Source: an uncultured Paracoccaceae bacterium (GTDB lineage Bacteria; Pseudomonadota; Alphaproteobacteria; Rhodobacterales; Rhodobacteraceae). From it: a stretch of DNA of 64,000 nt. Positions 51,506 through 60,269 of the stretch are shown one piece after another. The position numbers were made by a program, and so were the translations under genes. How positions within the stretch are numbered: the first letter of the stretch is position 1; every line of letters begins with the position of its first letter. The DNA lies in contig CANLDA010000010.1 of assembly GCA_947489325.1 (NCBI GenBank), positions 1 to 64,000 of the forward strand, given 5' to 3'. Under the pieces are notes generated by a model. The model did not search any database and was not told the origin of the DNA. It saw only the letters and a program-made list of their open reading frames with translations.

Positions 51506-52440
51506 GTCTGCTCGATGTTAAAAATCTGCACACCAGCTTTGGCGCAGTGAATGTCCTTGCTGGCGTCAGCTTCGCGGTGGAGCCCGGTGAAACCTATGCT
51601 TTGGTGGGCGAAAGTGGCTCTGGTAAGACCACTGTGATCCGCGCAATCGCAGGGCTGGCCCCTGCGCAAGAAGGCTCGGTCAAATTTGATGGACAAGAAA
51701 TTCGTGGGGCTTCGGAAAGGGTGTTGCGACCCTTACGCAAAGATATCGCGATGATGTTTCAAGATCCGGTTGGGAGCTTGTCACCTCGCTTGACCATCGG
51801 CAGCCTGATCACCGAACCCTATCGCATCCAAGGCATGAAGGATCGCGACATGCATGCCGAAGCCAAGCGCCTTTTGGCAATGGTGAACTTGCCCACCCAT
51901 TTTGCAGATCGCTATCCCTATCAGTTGTCTGGGGGGCAGGCTCGGCGCGTTGGTGTGGCCCGTGCGCTGGCGTTAGAGCCCAAACTGATCCTCGCGGATG
52001 AGCCCACCGCCGGTCTTGATGTGTCGGTGCAAGGTGAACTTTTGAACCTACTCAACGATCTGCGTGAGCGTCTTGGTTTGGCGATGGTGATCATCACACA
52101 CAACCTGAATGTGGTGCGCCACGTGGCTGACCGTATGGGCATCATGTATCTTGGGCGGCTTGTCGAGGAAGGTACAACCGAGGCGATATTCAAAGATGCA
52201 AGGCATCCTTATACCCGCTGCCTACTGAGCGCGAACCCCGAGCCTGATCCAGATGCGCGTTTGGAACGCATCGCCCTTAAGGGAGAACCCCCCAGCCTGC
52301 TCAATCGTCCCTCCGGGTGTGAATTCCGCGAACGCTGTCCGTTTGCACAAGACATCTGCACCCAAACTCCGCAATGGGATGTTGAAGAAGGACATGGGCT
52401 GCGGTGTCTTGCTCCAATGCACACCAGAGGTGCTGCATGA
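51502..52440 (+). CDS. ABC transporter ATP-binding protein, DppF-like
   Basis: The 312-aa ATPase has Walker A GESGSGKTT, signature LSGGQARRVGVARAL, Walker B LILADEPTAGLDVS, and a C-terminal cysteine segment CEFRERCPFAQDIC. Together with DppD-like it energises the importer. It overlaps the SDR gene by 4 bp, tying transport to catabolism. Confidence 0.93.
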   Translation: MSLLDVKNLHTSFGAVNVLAGVSFAVEPGETYALVGESGSGKTTVIRAIAGLAPAQEGSVKFDGQEIRGASERVLRPLRKDIAMMFQDPVGSLSPRLTIGSLITEPYRIQGMKDRDMHAEAKRLLAMVNLPTHFADRYPYQLSGGQARRVGVARALALEPKLILADEPTAGLDVSVQGELLNLLNDLRERLGLAMVIITHNLNVVRHVADRMGIMYLGRLVEEGTTEAIFKDARHPYTRCLLSANPEPDPDARLERIALKGEPPSLLNRPSGCEFRERCPFAQDICTQTPQWDVEEGHGLRCLAPMHTRGAA

Positions 52441-53237
52441 CACGATTTGACGGCAAAACAGTTCTGGTGACGGGGGGGCATTCCGGTATTGGGTTCGCCA
52501 TCGCAGAACGGTTTGCCCAAGAAGGGGCCGACCTGATCTTGGTCGGCCGCGACCAAGTCAAGGGCGACACCGCTGCAAAAAAGCTCTCAACGCAATACAA
52601 GGCGTGCCGCTTTATGGCCGTGGACCTGTCGTGTGAAGATCAAGTCCGCGACATGGTAGCGACACTTGATCGGCTGGATGTTCTTGTCAATAACGCCGGT
52701 CTGGGCAGCTTGCGCACTAATCACGATGAATCAGACAGCCCGGGCACGCGGTGGGACCGTATACGCGGGGCCAATCAAGACAGCACATATCTGACCACCG
52801 CACAATGCTTGCCATTGTTAAGAACCTGCGAAGGATCGGTGGTCAACATTTCTTCCACCTCATCCTTGCATGGCAACTGGGGCCTTTACGGTGTCGCCAA
52901 AGCAGGCGTTGAGGCCCTGACCCGCGCCTTTGCTGCCGAAGCCGCCCCCGTGCGCGTCAATGCCGTCAGTCCGGGCTGGATCGCAACCGACGTAACTGCT
53001 GTGGCTTCGGGCAATGACGATGGCAGCTGGGATTTGCCTCCATCGTTGCTGAACCGAATGGGGGCTGCCTCTGAAATTGCTGGCGCGGTGAGTTTTCTTG
53101 CCTCTCAGGATGCCAGTTTCATCACTGGTCAAACCCTTGTCGTCGATGGGGGTCTTACACTGATCGACTATCCGTCTCGGCCTCTTCTTGAAACCCGGGG
53201 GCACGCCTTGCGATCCCGTAAACACCCAAATGACTGA
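52437..53237 (+). CDS. Short-chain dehydrogenase/reductase
   Basis: The 266-aa classical SDR has the cofactor motif TGGHSGIGFA near residues 12-21, NNAGLG, active-site Ser in INISSTSSLHG, and Tyr-x3-Lys in YGVAKAGVEALT. The C-terminal SFITGQTLVVDGGLT is typical. The start at 52437 (MTRFDGKTVLV) overlaps the DppF-like stop as ATGA. It likely oxidises or reduces an intermediate of the imported compound; the substrate is unknown. Confidence 0.9.
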   Translation: MTRFDGKTVLVTGGHSGIGFAIAERFAQEGADLILVGRDQVKGDTAAKKLSTQYKACRFMAVDLSCEDQVRDMVATLDRLDVLVNNAGLGSLRTNHDESDSPGTRWDRIRGANQDSTYLTTAQCLPLLRTCEGSVVNISSTSSLHGNWGLYGVAKAGVEALTRAFAAEAAPVRVNAVSPGWIATDVTAVASGNDDGSWDLPPSLLNRMGAASEIAGAVSFLASQDASFITGQTLVVDGGLTLIDYPSRPLLETRGHALRSRKHPND

Positions 53238-53249
53238 ACAGAATTACAC

Positions 53250-54896
53250 ATGACATCAACGCTTTACTTCAACGGCCCTATCCTGACGATGGACGCAGCC
53301 AATTCAATGCCTCAGTCGGTGCTGACCACAGATCAGACCATCACTGCCATCGGATCAGAGGCCGCTCTGCGTGCAAGCATGCCAGCAGATACTTGCGAAC
53401 ATGACTTGCAGGGCAAAACTCTGATCCCAGCCTTCATCGATTCTCATGGGCACTTCCCTGACCCCGGTTTCATTCGCCTGTTTCGCGTTGATCTGGCAGC
53501 ACCCCCACGCGGGGATTGCCCGGATATGGCCACCGCGCTGAAACGCCTGCGTGCCAAGGCAGAAACCACACCTGATGGTGAATGGATCATGGGTGTTTTA
53601 TTTGACAATACCGCCATCGCGGAGCACCGCATGCCAACCCGCGAAGAATTGGATACGGTTTCGACCACGCATCCGGTTTGGGTCATTCATGCATCCGGCC
53701 ACAATGGATCGGCAAACTCACATGCTTTGCAGCTACGTGGCGTTAATCGTGACACGCCTGATCCTTTGGGCGGGCGATTTGGCCGTGATCCAGAGACCGG
53801 CGCGCTGAATGGCCTGATCGAAGGCATTTCAGCGATGGAGGACATGGGCGATACTGATTTTCTGATTGATCGCGAACGGTTCTGGCAAGGATTTGCGGCC
53901 TGTCGCGACGAATATCTGGAACATGGCGTCACCTATGCGCAGAACGCTTGGGCCTCACGCGAGATGTTGGGGCATTTCGCAAGCCTTCCCACGGACACTG
54001 ACCCCGGCATTGATCTTGAAATTCTGCCCGTCGGCGAACTGGAACCCCAACTCAGCCAAGGCCCTGATTCGCTGCACTGGCCGGGCAATCCGCATTTTAC
54101 ATTGGGCGCGCGTAAGTTGTTTACCGATGGTGCCTTTCCAATGCAGACGGCCTTTCTCCGTGAGCCTTATCACAAAATTCTAGACCCCCAACATCCCAAC
54201 GGTATGTCCTATACAACGCAGGATGAATTAAACCTCCAAGTACACAAACTGCATGGCATGGGGTTTCAAATTCATTGTCATTGCAATGGAGATGCCGGCG
54301 CCGAGATGTTCATTGATGCCGTGGAAAACGCCCTGACGGATCACCCCCGTGAGGACCACCGCCACACCATTATCCATGGCCAGACCCTGCGTGATGACCA
54401 ATTACAACGCATGGCACAACTGGGGATCACCGTCAGCTTCTTTTCAGCCCATGTGCATTTCTGGGGTGACCGGCACTACGATACATTTCTAGGGCCGGAA
54501 CGTGCAGAACGGATTTCACCGGCGGCATCCGCCGAACAGTTTGGCGTGCGATATACCATTCATAACGATGCCTCTGTGACACCAACGCGCCCTATTCATC
54601 TGGCACATTGTGCTGTGAACCGCTTAACGGCCTCCGGTCGCGTTCTGGGTAAAGCACAGAAAGTCAGCGCTCTCTCTGCCTTGCGCGCCCAGACAATTGA
54701 TGCAGCTTGGCAGGTGTTCAAAGAGGACATGCGAGGGTCAATCGAACCGGGCAAATTCGCCGACTTCGCGATTTTGTCACGCAATCCGCTAACTGACCCG
54801 GAACAGCTGCAACACACGCAGGTGATCGAAACGATCCGCCGTGGACAGCACGTATATCACATCCCCAACGTTTTACATGAGTTTGAAACCACCTAA
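53250..54896 (+). CDS. Amidohydrolase family protein (YtcJ/amidohydrolase_3-like)
   Basis: The 548-aa metal-dependent hydrolase has FIDSHGHFPDPGF near residues 57-70 as first metal site, the mid-domain KLFTDGAFPMQTAFL, IHCHCNGDAGAEMFIDAV and HTIIHGQTLRDDQL, and the last Asp in YTIHNDASVTPTRPIHL. YtcJ-type enzymes hydrolyse amides or related bonds. The gene lies 12 bp after the SDR and overlaps the M81 gene start as TAATG. Confidence 0.88.
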   Translation: MTSTLYFNGPILTMDAANSMPQSVLTTDQTITAIGSEAALRASMPADTCEHDLQGKTLIPAFIDSHGHFPDPGFIRLFRVDLAAPPRGDCPDMATALKRLRAKAETTPDGEWIMGVLFDNTAIAEHRMPTREELDTVSTTHPVWVIHASGHNGSANSHALQLRGVNRDTPDPLGGRFGRDPETGALNGLIEGISAMEDMGDTDFLIDRERFWQGFAACRDEYLEHGVTYAQNAWASREMLGHFASLPTDTDPGIDLEILPVGELEPQLSQGPDSLHWPGNPHFTLGARKLFTDGAFPMQTAFLREPYHKILDPQHPNGMSYTTQDELNLQVHKLHGMGFQIHCHCNGDAGAEMFIDAVENALTDHPREDHRHTIIHGQTLRDDQLQRMAQLGITVSFFSAHVHFWGDRHYDTFLGPERAERISPAASAEQFGVRYTIHNDASVTPTRPIHLAHCAVNRLTASGRVLGKAQKVSALSALRAQTIDAAWQVFKEDMRGSIEPGKFADFAILSRNPLTDPEQLQHTQVIETIRRGQHVYHIPNVLHEFETT

Positions 54897-56371
54897 TGCA
54901 CCGTAAGAAACGAATTGCTGTCGCTGGATTTCAGCATGAAACCAATTGCTTTGGCGTGACCAAGGCAGGACTGACTGAATTTGAAATGGCAGATTCATGG
55001 CCGGAGATGTTGCTTGGAGATAGAGTTATTTCTCAAACCCAAGGCATGAATCTGGGCATCGCAGGCTTTGTCGCAGCGGCAGCAGAGGTGGGGATGGAAA
55101 CCGTGCCGGTAATCTGGTGTTCAGCAGAACCCTCCGCCCACGTCACCGACCACGCCTTTGAAACGATCTGCGCTCAGTTATTAGAGGGATTACAAAAAGT
55201 CGGCGATCTAGACGGTGTTTATCTGGAACTGCACGGCGCGATGGTGACCGAAAGCCTGCCCGATGGAGAAGGCGAAATTCTACGGCGGGTGCGCGCACTT
55301 GTTGGGCCAGATGTTGTGGTGGTGGCCAGTCTGGATTTGCACGCGAATATCTCGGCCCAAATGGTGGATCAGGCTGACTATTTGTCAATATTTCGCACCT
55401 ATCCGCACCTTGATATGGCCAAAACGGGCGCGCGATGTGTTCCCGTGATGCAGCGCCTTTTGGCCGGGGAAACCCTGCACAAGGCCTTCCGTCAGGTGCC
55501 TTATCTTATTCCACTGCACGCGCAATACACGGGTGCAGCACCGTTTAATGAAATCTATGAAGTGCCTGCCCAACTGCAAGACCGCGGAATTCTGGCCGAT
55601 ATCGCGCTTGGTTTTACAGCAGCCGACTTTCCGGATACTGGACCCTCTTGTGTGGTCTATGCACCGCAGGTTGGTCAGGCAGAGACCGCAGCCCAAGACA
55701 TTATTGATCTGTTTCTAGAGAGAAAATCCAAGATCAACAGCACGATGCTGTCCTTGTCCGAAGCGGTATCAGTGGCGCATCATTCCAAGGGGAAACCCAT
55801 CATTCTGGCCGATGTTCAAGACAATGCGGGCGCAGGTGGCACGTCGGATACCACCGGACTATTACAAGCCTTGATCCAAGGTCGGGCCAAAGGGGTTCTT
55901 GCGGGCCTTATCCATGACGCGGACACCGCCCAGCGTGCCCATACCGCCGGCAAAGGCGCACGTGTTCAATTGGCATTAGGCGCAAAATCCGGCCTGCGTG
56001 GCCATTCTGCAATCGAAGCTGAGTTTGAAGTTTTGGAATTGGGTGACGGGGAATGTCGCTATACCGGTGAAATGTATGGCGGAGGTGTCGCCACATTGGG
56101 CAAAACCGCTGTCTTGCGCTTACTCGATTCAGAGGCGGGCATAGATGTCGTGGTGACAAGCCTGCGAAACCAATGTCTGGACCTTGCGCATTTCACACAT
56201 ATTGGATTGGATCCGACAAAATACGCAACGGTCTGCGTCAAAAGCACGGTGCATTTTCGCGCAGACTTTGAGCCCATCGCTAGCGAGGTGCACGCCGTCG
56301 CAGCACCAGGTGTCTTTCTGTGCAACCTCGCCCAAGTCCCTTATGCAAACCTTGGCGATAAGCAACGATAG
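54896..56371 (+). CDS. M81 family metallopeptidase (MlrC-like)
   Basis: The 491-aa protein resembles MlrC, which finishes breakdown of linearised microcystin. The N-terminal M81 domain has IAVAGFQHETNCFGVTKAG, LDGVYLELHGAMVTE, VASLDLHANIS and FRTYPHLDMAKTGARC; the C-terminal domain has ILADVQDNAGAGGTSDTTG. Homologues are widespread in bacteria that do not degrade microcystin, so a broader amidase or peptidase role is likely. It ends the operon and is convergent with the TauD-type gene. Confidence 0.88.
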   Translation: MHRKKRIAVAGFQHETNCFGVTKAGLTEFEMADSWPEMLLGDRVISQTQGMNLGIAGFVAAAAEVGMETVPVIWCSAEPSAHVTDHAFETICAQLLEGLQKVGDLDGVYLELHGAMVTESLPDGEGEILRRVRALVGPDVVVVASLDLHANISAQMVDQADYLSIFRTYPHLDMAKTGARCVPVMQRLLAGETLHKAFRQVPYLIPLHAQYTGAAPFNEIYEVPAQLQDRGILADIALGFTAADFPDTGPSCVVYAPQVGQAETAAQDIIDLFLERKSKINSTMLSLSEAVSVAHHSKGKPIILADVQDNAGAGGTSDTTGLLQALIQGRAKGVLAGLIHDADTAQRAHTAGKGARVQLALGAKSGLRGHSAIEAEFEVLELGDGECRYTGEMYGGGVATLGKTAVLRLLDSEAGIDVVVTSLRNQCLDLAHFTHIGLDPTKYATVCVKSTVHFRADFEPIASEVHAVAAPGVFLCNLAQVPYANLGDKQR

Positions 56372-56391
56372 AGCCGCACCGAAACAATATA

Positions 56392-56433
56392 CACCAGCCA
56401 CATATGCGCCTCTATGGCCGGGCGTGGCTGGTG
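56392..56433. terminator. Hairpin between convergent M81 and TauD-type genes
   Basis: CACCAGCCAC, 22-nt loop, GTGGCTGGTG, a perfect 10-bp stem 20 bp after the M81 stop. It lacks a clear T tract, so termination activity is uncertain. Confidence 0.5.
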
Positions 56434-56454
56434 TTCTTGGGTATTTCAGATCCG

Positions 56455-57318
56455 TTATTGAACACGCCCCATTCCAATAAACAGCTGACGATCCTGATCC
56501 TTGATCGCACGGCGGCCGTGCATAACACGGGTGTTGTCGATAACTGCAATATCGCCATCCTGCCAGTTGATTTCGACCGTACAGGTTTCCGCAATGGCAC
56601 GCAGATCTTCGATCTCTTCTGCTGTCACGTCTGATCCATCTTCAAGCGTATATCTTGGCGGCTCATAGTTATGTGACGGCCCCAAAATCGCATTGGCAAA
56701 GGATTGTCCGTTTGACAAAGACGACGGACGCACAGGATCCACTTTAAGGCAATATTCCAATGATCCATCAGGGTTCAGGGTAAAGTCTTGATCCGGAACT
56801 GCGGCCTTGAACTGAAGAACATGTTCCATCGTGACCTCATGGGGTTGGCTGATGGCGGGATGTTCATTGGCCAGATACCGTTTCCACAACTCTTCTGGCA
56901 ATGTACGTTTCACAATCATCCGCTGGGACCACCGTATTTTCTGAGCCTCATCAAAGGCTTCAAAGACTTTGCGCCCATCACAGATCGTGGTTTGCGACCC
57001 TTCAAAGGCCGCCTTGGTGCTGTAAAAGGCCACAATGTCGGGGCAAACGGGTGTGTTTCCGTTTTCGATATGCAACCCGATGGGGCCCAGGCCTGCATCC
57101 ACCTTTTGGGTGTTCTTTTCAGTGTTTTCCCGCGCCGGATCAAACGTGATGGTATTGCACAATTTGGCGGTCAGCGTGCTGAACTCTGCCATGTTCATAT
57201 CAAACCCACGCAGCAACGCCCAACCATCGGTTTTCAGATGCTCTTGCACGGTGGAAATAATCTGCGGGGTTGGAATGGTGCTGTCTGTGTCAGATGCACG
57301 AATAACGTTATAGCTCAT
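56455..57318 (-). CDS. TauD/TfdA family dioxygenase
   Basis: The 287-aa putative Fe(II)/2-oxoglutarate oxygenase has the facial-triad segments LHIENGNTPVCPD (H-x-E) and DNTRVMHGRRAI (distal His), and GWALLRGFDMN at the N-terminus. Members of this group, including those in peptide and antibiotic pathways, hydroxylate or desaturate a carrier-bound or free substrate. It is 35 bp downstream of the SDR and closes the four-gene unit that begins with the hemolysin-family gene. Confidence 0.85.
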   Translation of the reverse strand: MSYNVIRASDTDSTIPTPQIISTVQEHLKTDGWALLRGFDMNMAEFSTLTAKLCNTITFDPARENTEKNTQKVDAGLGPIGLHIENGNTPVCPDIVAFYSTKAAFEGSQTTICDGRKVFEAFDEAQKIRWSQRMIVKRTLPEELWKRYLANEHPAISQPHEVTMEHVLQFKAAVPDQDFTLNPDGSLEYCLKVDPVRPSSLSNGQSFANAILGPSHNYEPPRYTLEDGSDVTAEEIEDLRAIAETCTVEINWQDGDIAVIDNTRVMHGRRAIKDQDRQLFIGMGRVQ

Positions 57319-57353
57319 GTTCAGGGTATCCTGTTTTTGTATGTGATGAATGA

Positions 57354-58145
57354 TTAGACTTTGGCCGAAGCCTTAAGCGCGGCCAGTGTTTTGGGGTGGC
57401 GCGCCTGCGCACCTACGGATTTGTCGATAAGGGTGGGTAAAAGGCGTTGTACCTTCACGAAAATGCGTTCCTTGCCTTTGGGAAAGCTTTCACGCTTACC
57501 AGCCAAAATGGCATCCCAAGCCTGAGAGGCGACAGCTTCGGCGCTATCCAATGTCATGTCCAATGGTTCAACCAACGCACCAAAGGCGCTTTCGGCAGCA
57601 GTGCGGGTTGCCCGCGGCGCGACATAGGTGACGTCCACACCGGTGCCTGACAATTCACGACGGATCGCATCTGAAAATCCGCGCAATCCGAATTTCGTGG
57701 CCGAATACCCAGCAAAGAACGGATAGGCGATGTCGCCAAATACCGACCCAACATTGACGATACGCCCTTTCGTCCTTTGCAAGGCAGGCAAAAGGTCACG
57801 CGTCAATGCCATCGGGGCCACAAGGTTGGTGGCGACCATAGTCTCTAGGGCGGTGTCATCCAGATCACGCAGATGGCCAACGTTTAGCGTCCCTGCGTTG
57901 TTGATCAGGAAATGCACCGAATTTCCCACCGCGCTGCAAATGGCACCGCGTCCCTTTGCTGTGGTGACATCCGCCACGACATAGCGCGCCAAATCCCCTT
58001 CACAGGCCGATACCGTTTCAACCAAAGTGGCCTCTGATCGTCCCGCGATGATCACTTTAAAGCCCATTTCAGCCGCCTGAATGGCCAACTCCTTGCCAAT
58101 CCCGGTACCTGCTCCGGTAATAAGTACAGTGTGGCGATAGGTCAT
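57354..58145 (-). CDS. Short-chain dehydrogenase/reductase of the biosynthetic unit
   Basis: The 263-aa SDR has TGAGTGIGKELA near the N-terminus, NNAGTLNVG, a catalytic-type serine in NVGSVFGDIAYPFF and YSATKFGLRGFSDAIRREL with Tyr-x3-Lys. The start at 58145 (MTYRHTVLITGAG) overlaps the stop of the AMP-binding gene as ATGA; the longer ORF is rejected. It probably reduces or oxidises the product of the adenylating enzyme; this is inferred from position. Confidence 0.9.
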   Translation of the reverse strand: MTYRHTVLITGAGTGIGKELAIQAAEMGFKVIIAGRSEATLVETVSACEGDLARYVVADVTTAKGRGAICSAVGNSVHFLINNAGTLNVGHLRDLDDTALETMVATNLVAPMALTRDLLPALQRTKGRIVNVGSVFGDIAYPFFAGYSATKFGLRGFSDAIRRELSGTGVDVTYVAPRATRTAAESAFGALVEPLDMTLDSAEAVASQAWDAILAGKRESFPKGKERIFVKVQRLLPTLIDKSVGAQARHPKTLAALKASAKV

Positions 58146-59584
58146 GACGCAATACTTTCTGTTTGAACACAAAGAGGATGAGCAACACGGGTGTTGATCA
58201 CCTGTGCGGCGACGATGCGGTTTGGGGTGCCCACAGGAAACAACAGGTCAGGCTCGGATGGGTCCGTCAGGATCACCGCTGTGGGCCGTGCGTAAGCTGG
58301 CAAATCTGTCAACTTCTGCGCAATCTCTGACGGTAAAACCCGGGCTGCGGCCACGACGATCAGAACCAACGCGCCATCTGCCTGACGTATACCCAAGGCA
58401 GAGCTGACAATACGTGGATCAGCATTCACACGTTGCTCCACCCATTCAGGCGAGACATTGCGCCCCGCTCCGGTGATCAACAGCGCATCTTTGCGGCCAT
58501 CGACAACCAAACGCCCCTCTTCAAAATGACCCAAATCACCAGTACGCCAAACCTGTGGCGCGGACGAACTATTGAGATATCCATCCATCACGGTTGGGCC
58601 CGCCACGATGATTTCACCGCCCTCAATCGACACGTCCAACCCTTTAAGAACAGGGCCAACAGTGCCGGGTGTGTTGTCGCACGGGCGGTTGATGGCCACA
58701 ACAGCACAGCATTCTGACAGGCCGTATCCCTCATGCACGGGAATACCTACGTCCTTTGCCGCTGCGATCAGGCCTGGGGCACTTGATGCCCCCCCAACTG
58801 CAACAAATCGCAGTGTTTCAGGCGCTTGGCGGTTCTGACGTGACAACGCTTCTGTCCAGCGCCCCAGAATGGCAGGAGCCAGCAGGCTGGTTGTTGGGGC
58901 CACCTCATCAAACGCAGCCACCAAAGGATCAATCGGCGCCCCAAACAGGGTTTTTGTTGCCTCAAATCGAAACACAGTCTTTGCACCGGCCACAATCGGC
59001 AGGAAGATCCCACAAATTTGCTCTAGCAGCTGCGCCAAAGGCAGCACCGACAAATGTGTGTCGAACGATCCAGCCGCAATCACGTCACTCAGCGCGCTGA
59101 CTGAGCTCTCAAGCTGTCGGTCGCCGATCACAACGCCCTTGGGTTTTCCGGATGAGCCCGACGTATAAATCACCCGTTCGGCGCCTCCTTCATAGGCGCG
59201 TAATGGGATGTCTTGCAGGCCCACATCAATGGGCGACACAATCTCGAGGTGTGGCAAGCCAGCAAACAGAGCAGGCGTATGCGTGATCACCGCACCAATC
59301 CGCGCATCCCTTAAAATATGAGCATTCTGTTCAGAACTGAAAAAGAACGGAAGTGGCACTTGCCGTTTGCCACACAGCGAAATTGCCAGATCGGCCACAA
59401 CATAATCAATACCGCCAGCCAGCCCAATACCAATTGCGCCGTCCAGCCGGTCAAGCCGCGCCGACAGCCTGGCAACCCGCCCCGTCAGTTCCCCCCAAGT
59501 GATTTGACCCCTGTCATCCGTAAAAGCGATGCCGTCTGGACGCGCCTGATTATGGTGCCTCAAAGCGTTGAAAACCTGTTGCAT
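58142..59584 (-). CDS. AMP-binding (ANL-superfamily) acyl/aminoacyl-activating enzyme
   Basis: The 480-aa adenylating enzyme has the P-loop-like VIYTSGSSGKPKGVVIGD, VHEGYGLSECCAVVAINRP, WRTGDLGHFEEGRLVVDGRKDALLITGAGRNVSPEWVE. It is shorter than acyl-CoA synthetases (about 530-600 aa). The C-terminal A10 region reads FPVGTPNRIVAAQV, where most ANL enzymes have a GK lysine, so the second half-reaction or acceptor may differ. It overlaps the hemolysin-family gene by 1 bp and the SDR by 4 bp. Confidence 0.88.
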   Translation of the reverse strand: MQQVFNALRHHNQARPDGIAFTDDRGQITWGELTGRVARLSARLDRLDGAIGIGLAGGIDYVVADLAISLCGKRQVPLPFFFSSEQNAHILRDARIGAVITHTPALFAGLPHLEIVSPIDVGLQDIPLRAYEGGAERVIYTSGSSGKPKGVVIGDRQLESSVSALSDVIAAGSFDTHLSVLPLAQLLEQICGIFLPIVAGAKTVFRFEATKTLFGAPIDPLVAAFDEVAPTTSLLAPAILGRWTEALSRQNRQAPETLRFVAVGGASSAPGLIAAAKDVGIPVHEGYGLSECCAVVAINRPCDNTPGTVGPVLKGLDVSIEGGEIIVAGPTVMDGYLNSSSAPQVWRTGDLGHFEEGRLVVDGRKDALLITGAGRNVSPEWVEQRVNADPRIVSSALGIRQADGALVLIVVAAARVLPSEIAQKLTDLPAYARPTAVILTDPSEPDLLFPVGTPNRIVAAQVINTRVAHPLCVQTESIAS

Positions 59585-60171
59585 TACACCATCCCCGAAC
59601 GACGTTCGATTGTGCTGTGACGCGGCGAAAGGGTTACGGTCTCGCTAAAGGCACAGACTCTGGGATCGGCGGCATAATATTTACCCCAAATATCCACCTG
59701 CTTCACCTTGGATGCCAAGGCCGGTGCCAGCTCAACATAGGGCAACCCGGCCCTCGTGAGCAAACGTCTGAGTTGGCTTGTGGCGGTAAACACACCGCAT
59801 TTTTTCTGGTTTTCTTCCCCCCAGCGGATCATCGCATCCATCATTGGCAACACTGGAAACGGGGTGAGCGACGCCAATGATACGACTTCCATAATGTCAC
59901 TTGGCTGAAGCTCCATACCAAGCTTGTCGCGCAACACTGTGGGAAAGCTCTCTTCGAGATAGATATCAGAAAAAAACTGATCGCTGTGGGTGCGAATGCC
60001 TGCGGCACAGACAATGGTGCCGTCCAATCGTTTGGTCGCAACCAACAATGGGGCGAAGACATCTACATCCGCATCATAAACGCGCTTGTAGACCCTTTTG
60101 ATATGGTTTTGTGCCTCCTGCCGCCCCGGGCAATCTTCGCTTAAAAACTCGATATACATATCCAACCTCAT
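59584..60171 (-). CDS. Thermostable-hemolysin-family protein (GNAT/autoinducer-synthase-like fold, putative)
   Basis: The 195-aa protein shows what I recognise as thermostable-hemolysin family blocks: RQEAQNHIKRVYKRVYDADV, ESFPTVLRDKL, VVSLASLTPF, FTATSQLRRLLTRAGLPYVEL and WGKYYAADPRVCAFSE. Despite the name, the pattern is acyltransferase-like, so it may use the adenylated or acylated product of the next gene. The start at 60171 (MRLDMYIEF) is chosen since AGAGG precedes it; the ATG at 60192 has an anti-SD sequence. The start is 45 bp from a direct-repeat box. Confidence 0.75.
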   Translation of the reverse strand: MRLDMYIEFLSEDCPGRQEAQNHIKRVYKRVYDADVDVFAPLLVATKRLDGTIVCAAGIRTHSDQFFSDIYLEESFPTVLRDKLGMELQPSDIMEVVSLASLTPFPVLPMMDAMIRWGEENQKKCGVFTATSQLRRLLTRAGLPYVELAPALASKVKQVDIWGKYYAADPRVCAFSETVTLSPRHSTIERRSGMV

Positions 60172-60213
60172 GACACCTCTTTGTGCTTTCATGAGGAGGA
60201 ATTTGGCGGCTCT

Positions 60214-60233
60214 GACTTACAAGAAACTTACAG
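60214..60233. promoter_or_regulatory. Direct repeat CTTACA-N5-CTTACA before the biosynthetic unit
   Basis: GACTTACAAGAAACTTACAG (on the minus strand, TGTAAG-N5-TGTAAG). The two hexamers are 11 bp apart, as for OmpR-family response regulators that bind tandem half-sites. An almost identical box is at 62960-62978 upstream of the regulator genes. Confidence 0.75.
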
Positions 60234-60269
60234 GTCTTCGAAAGTTTAGAAATGTTGGAGAAAGATCAC

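Noticed and set aside
60172..60192. Start of the hemolysin-family gene at the ATG 60192
   Set aside because: The bases just upstream are CCTCCTC, the complement of a Shine-Dalgarno, while AGAGG precedes the ATG at 60171.
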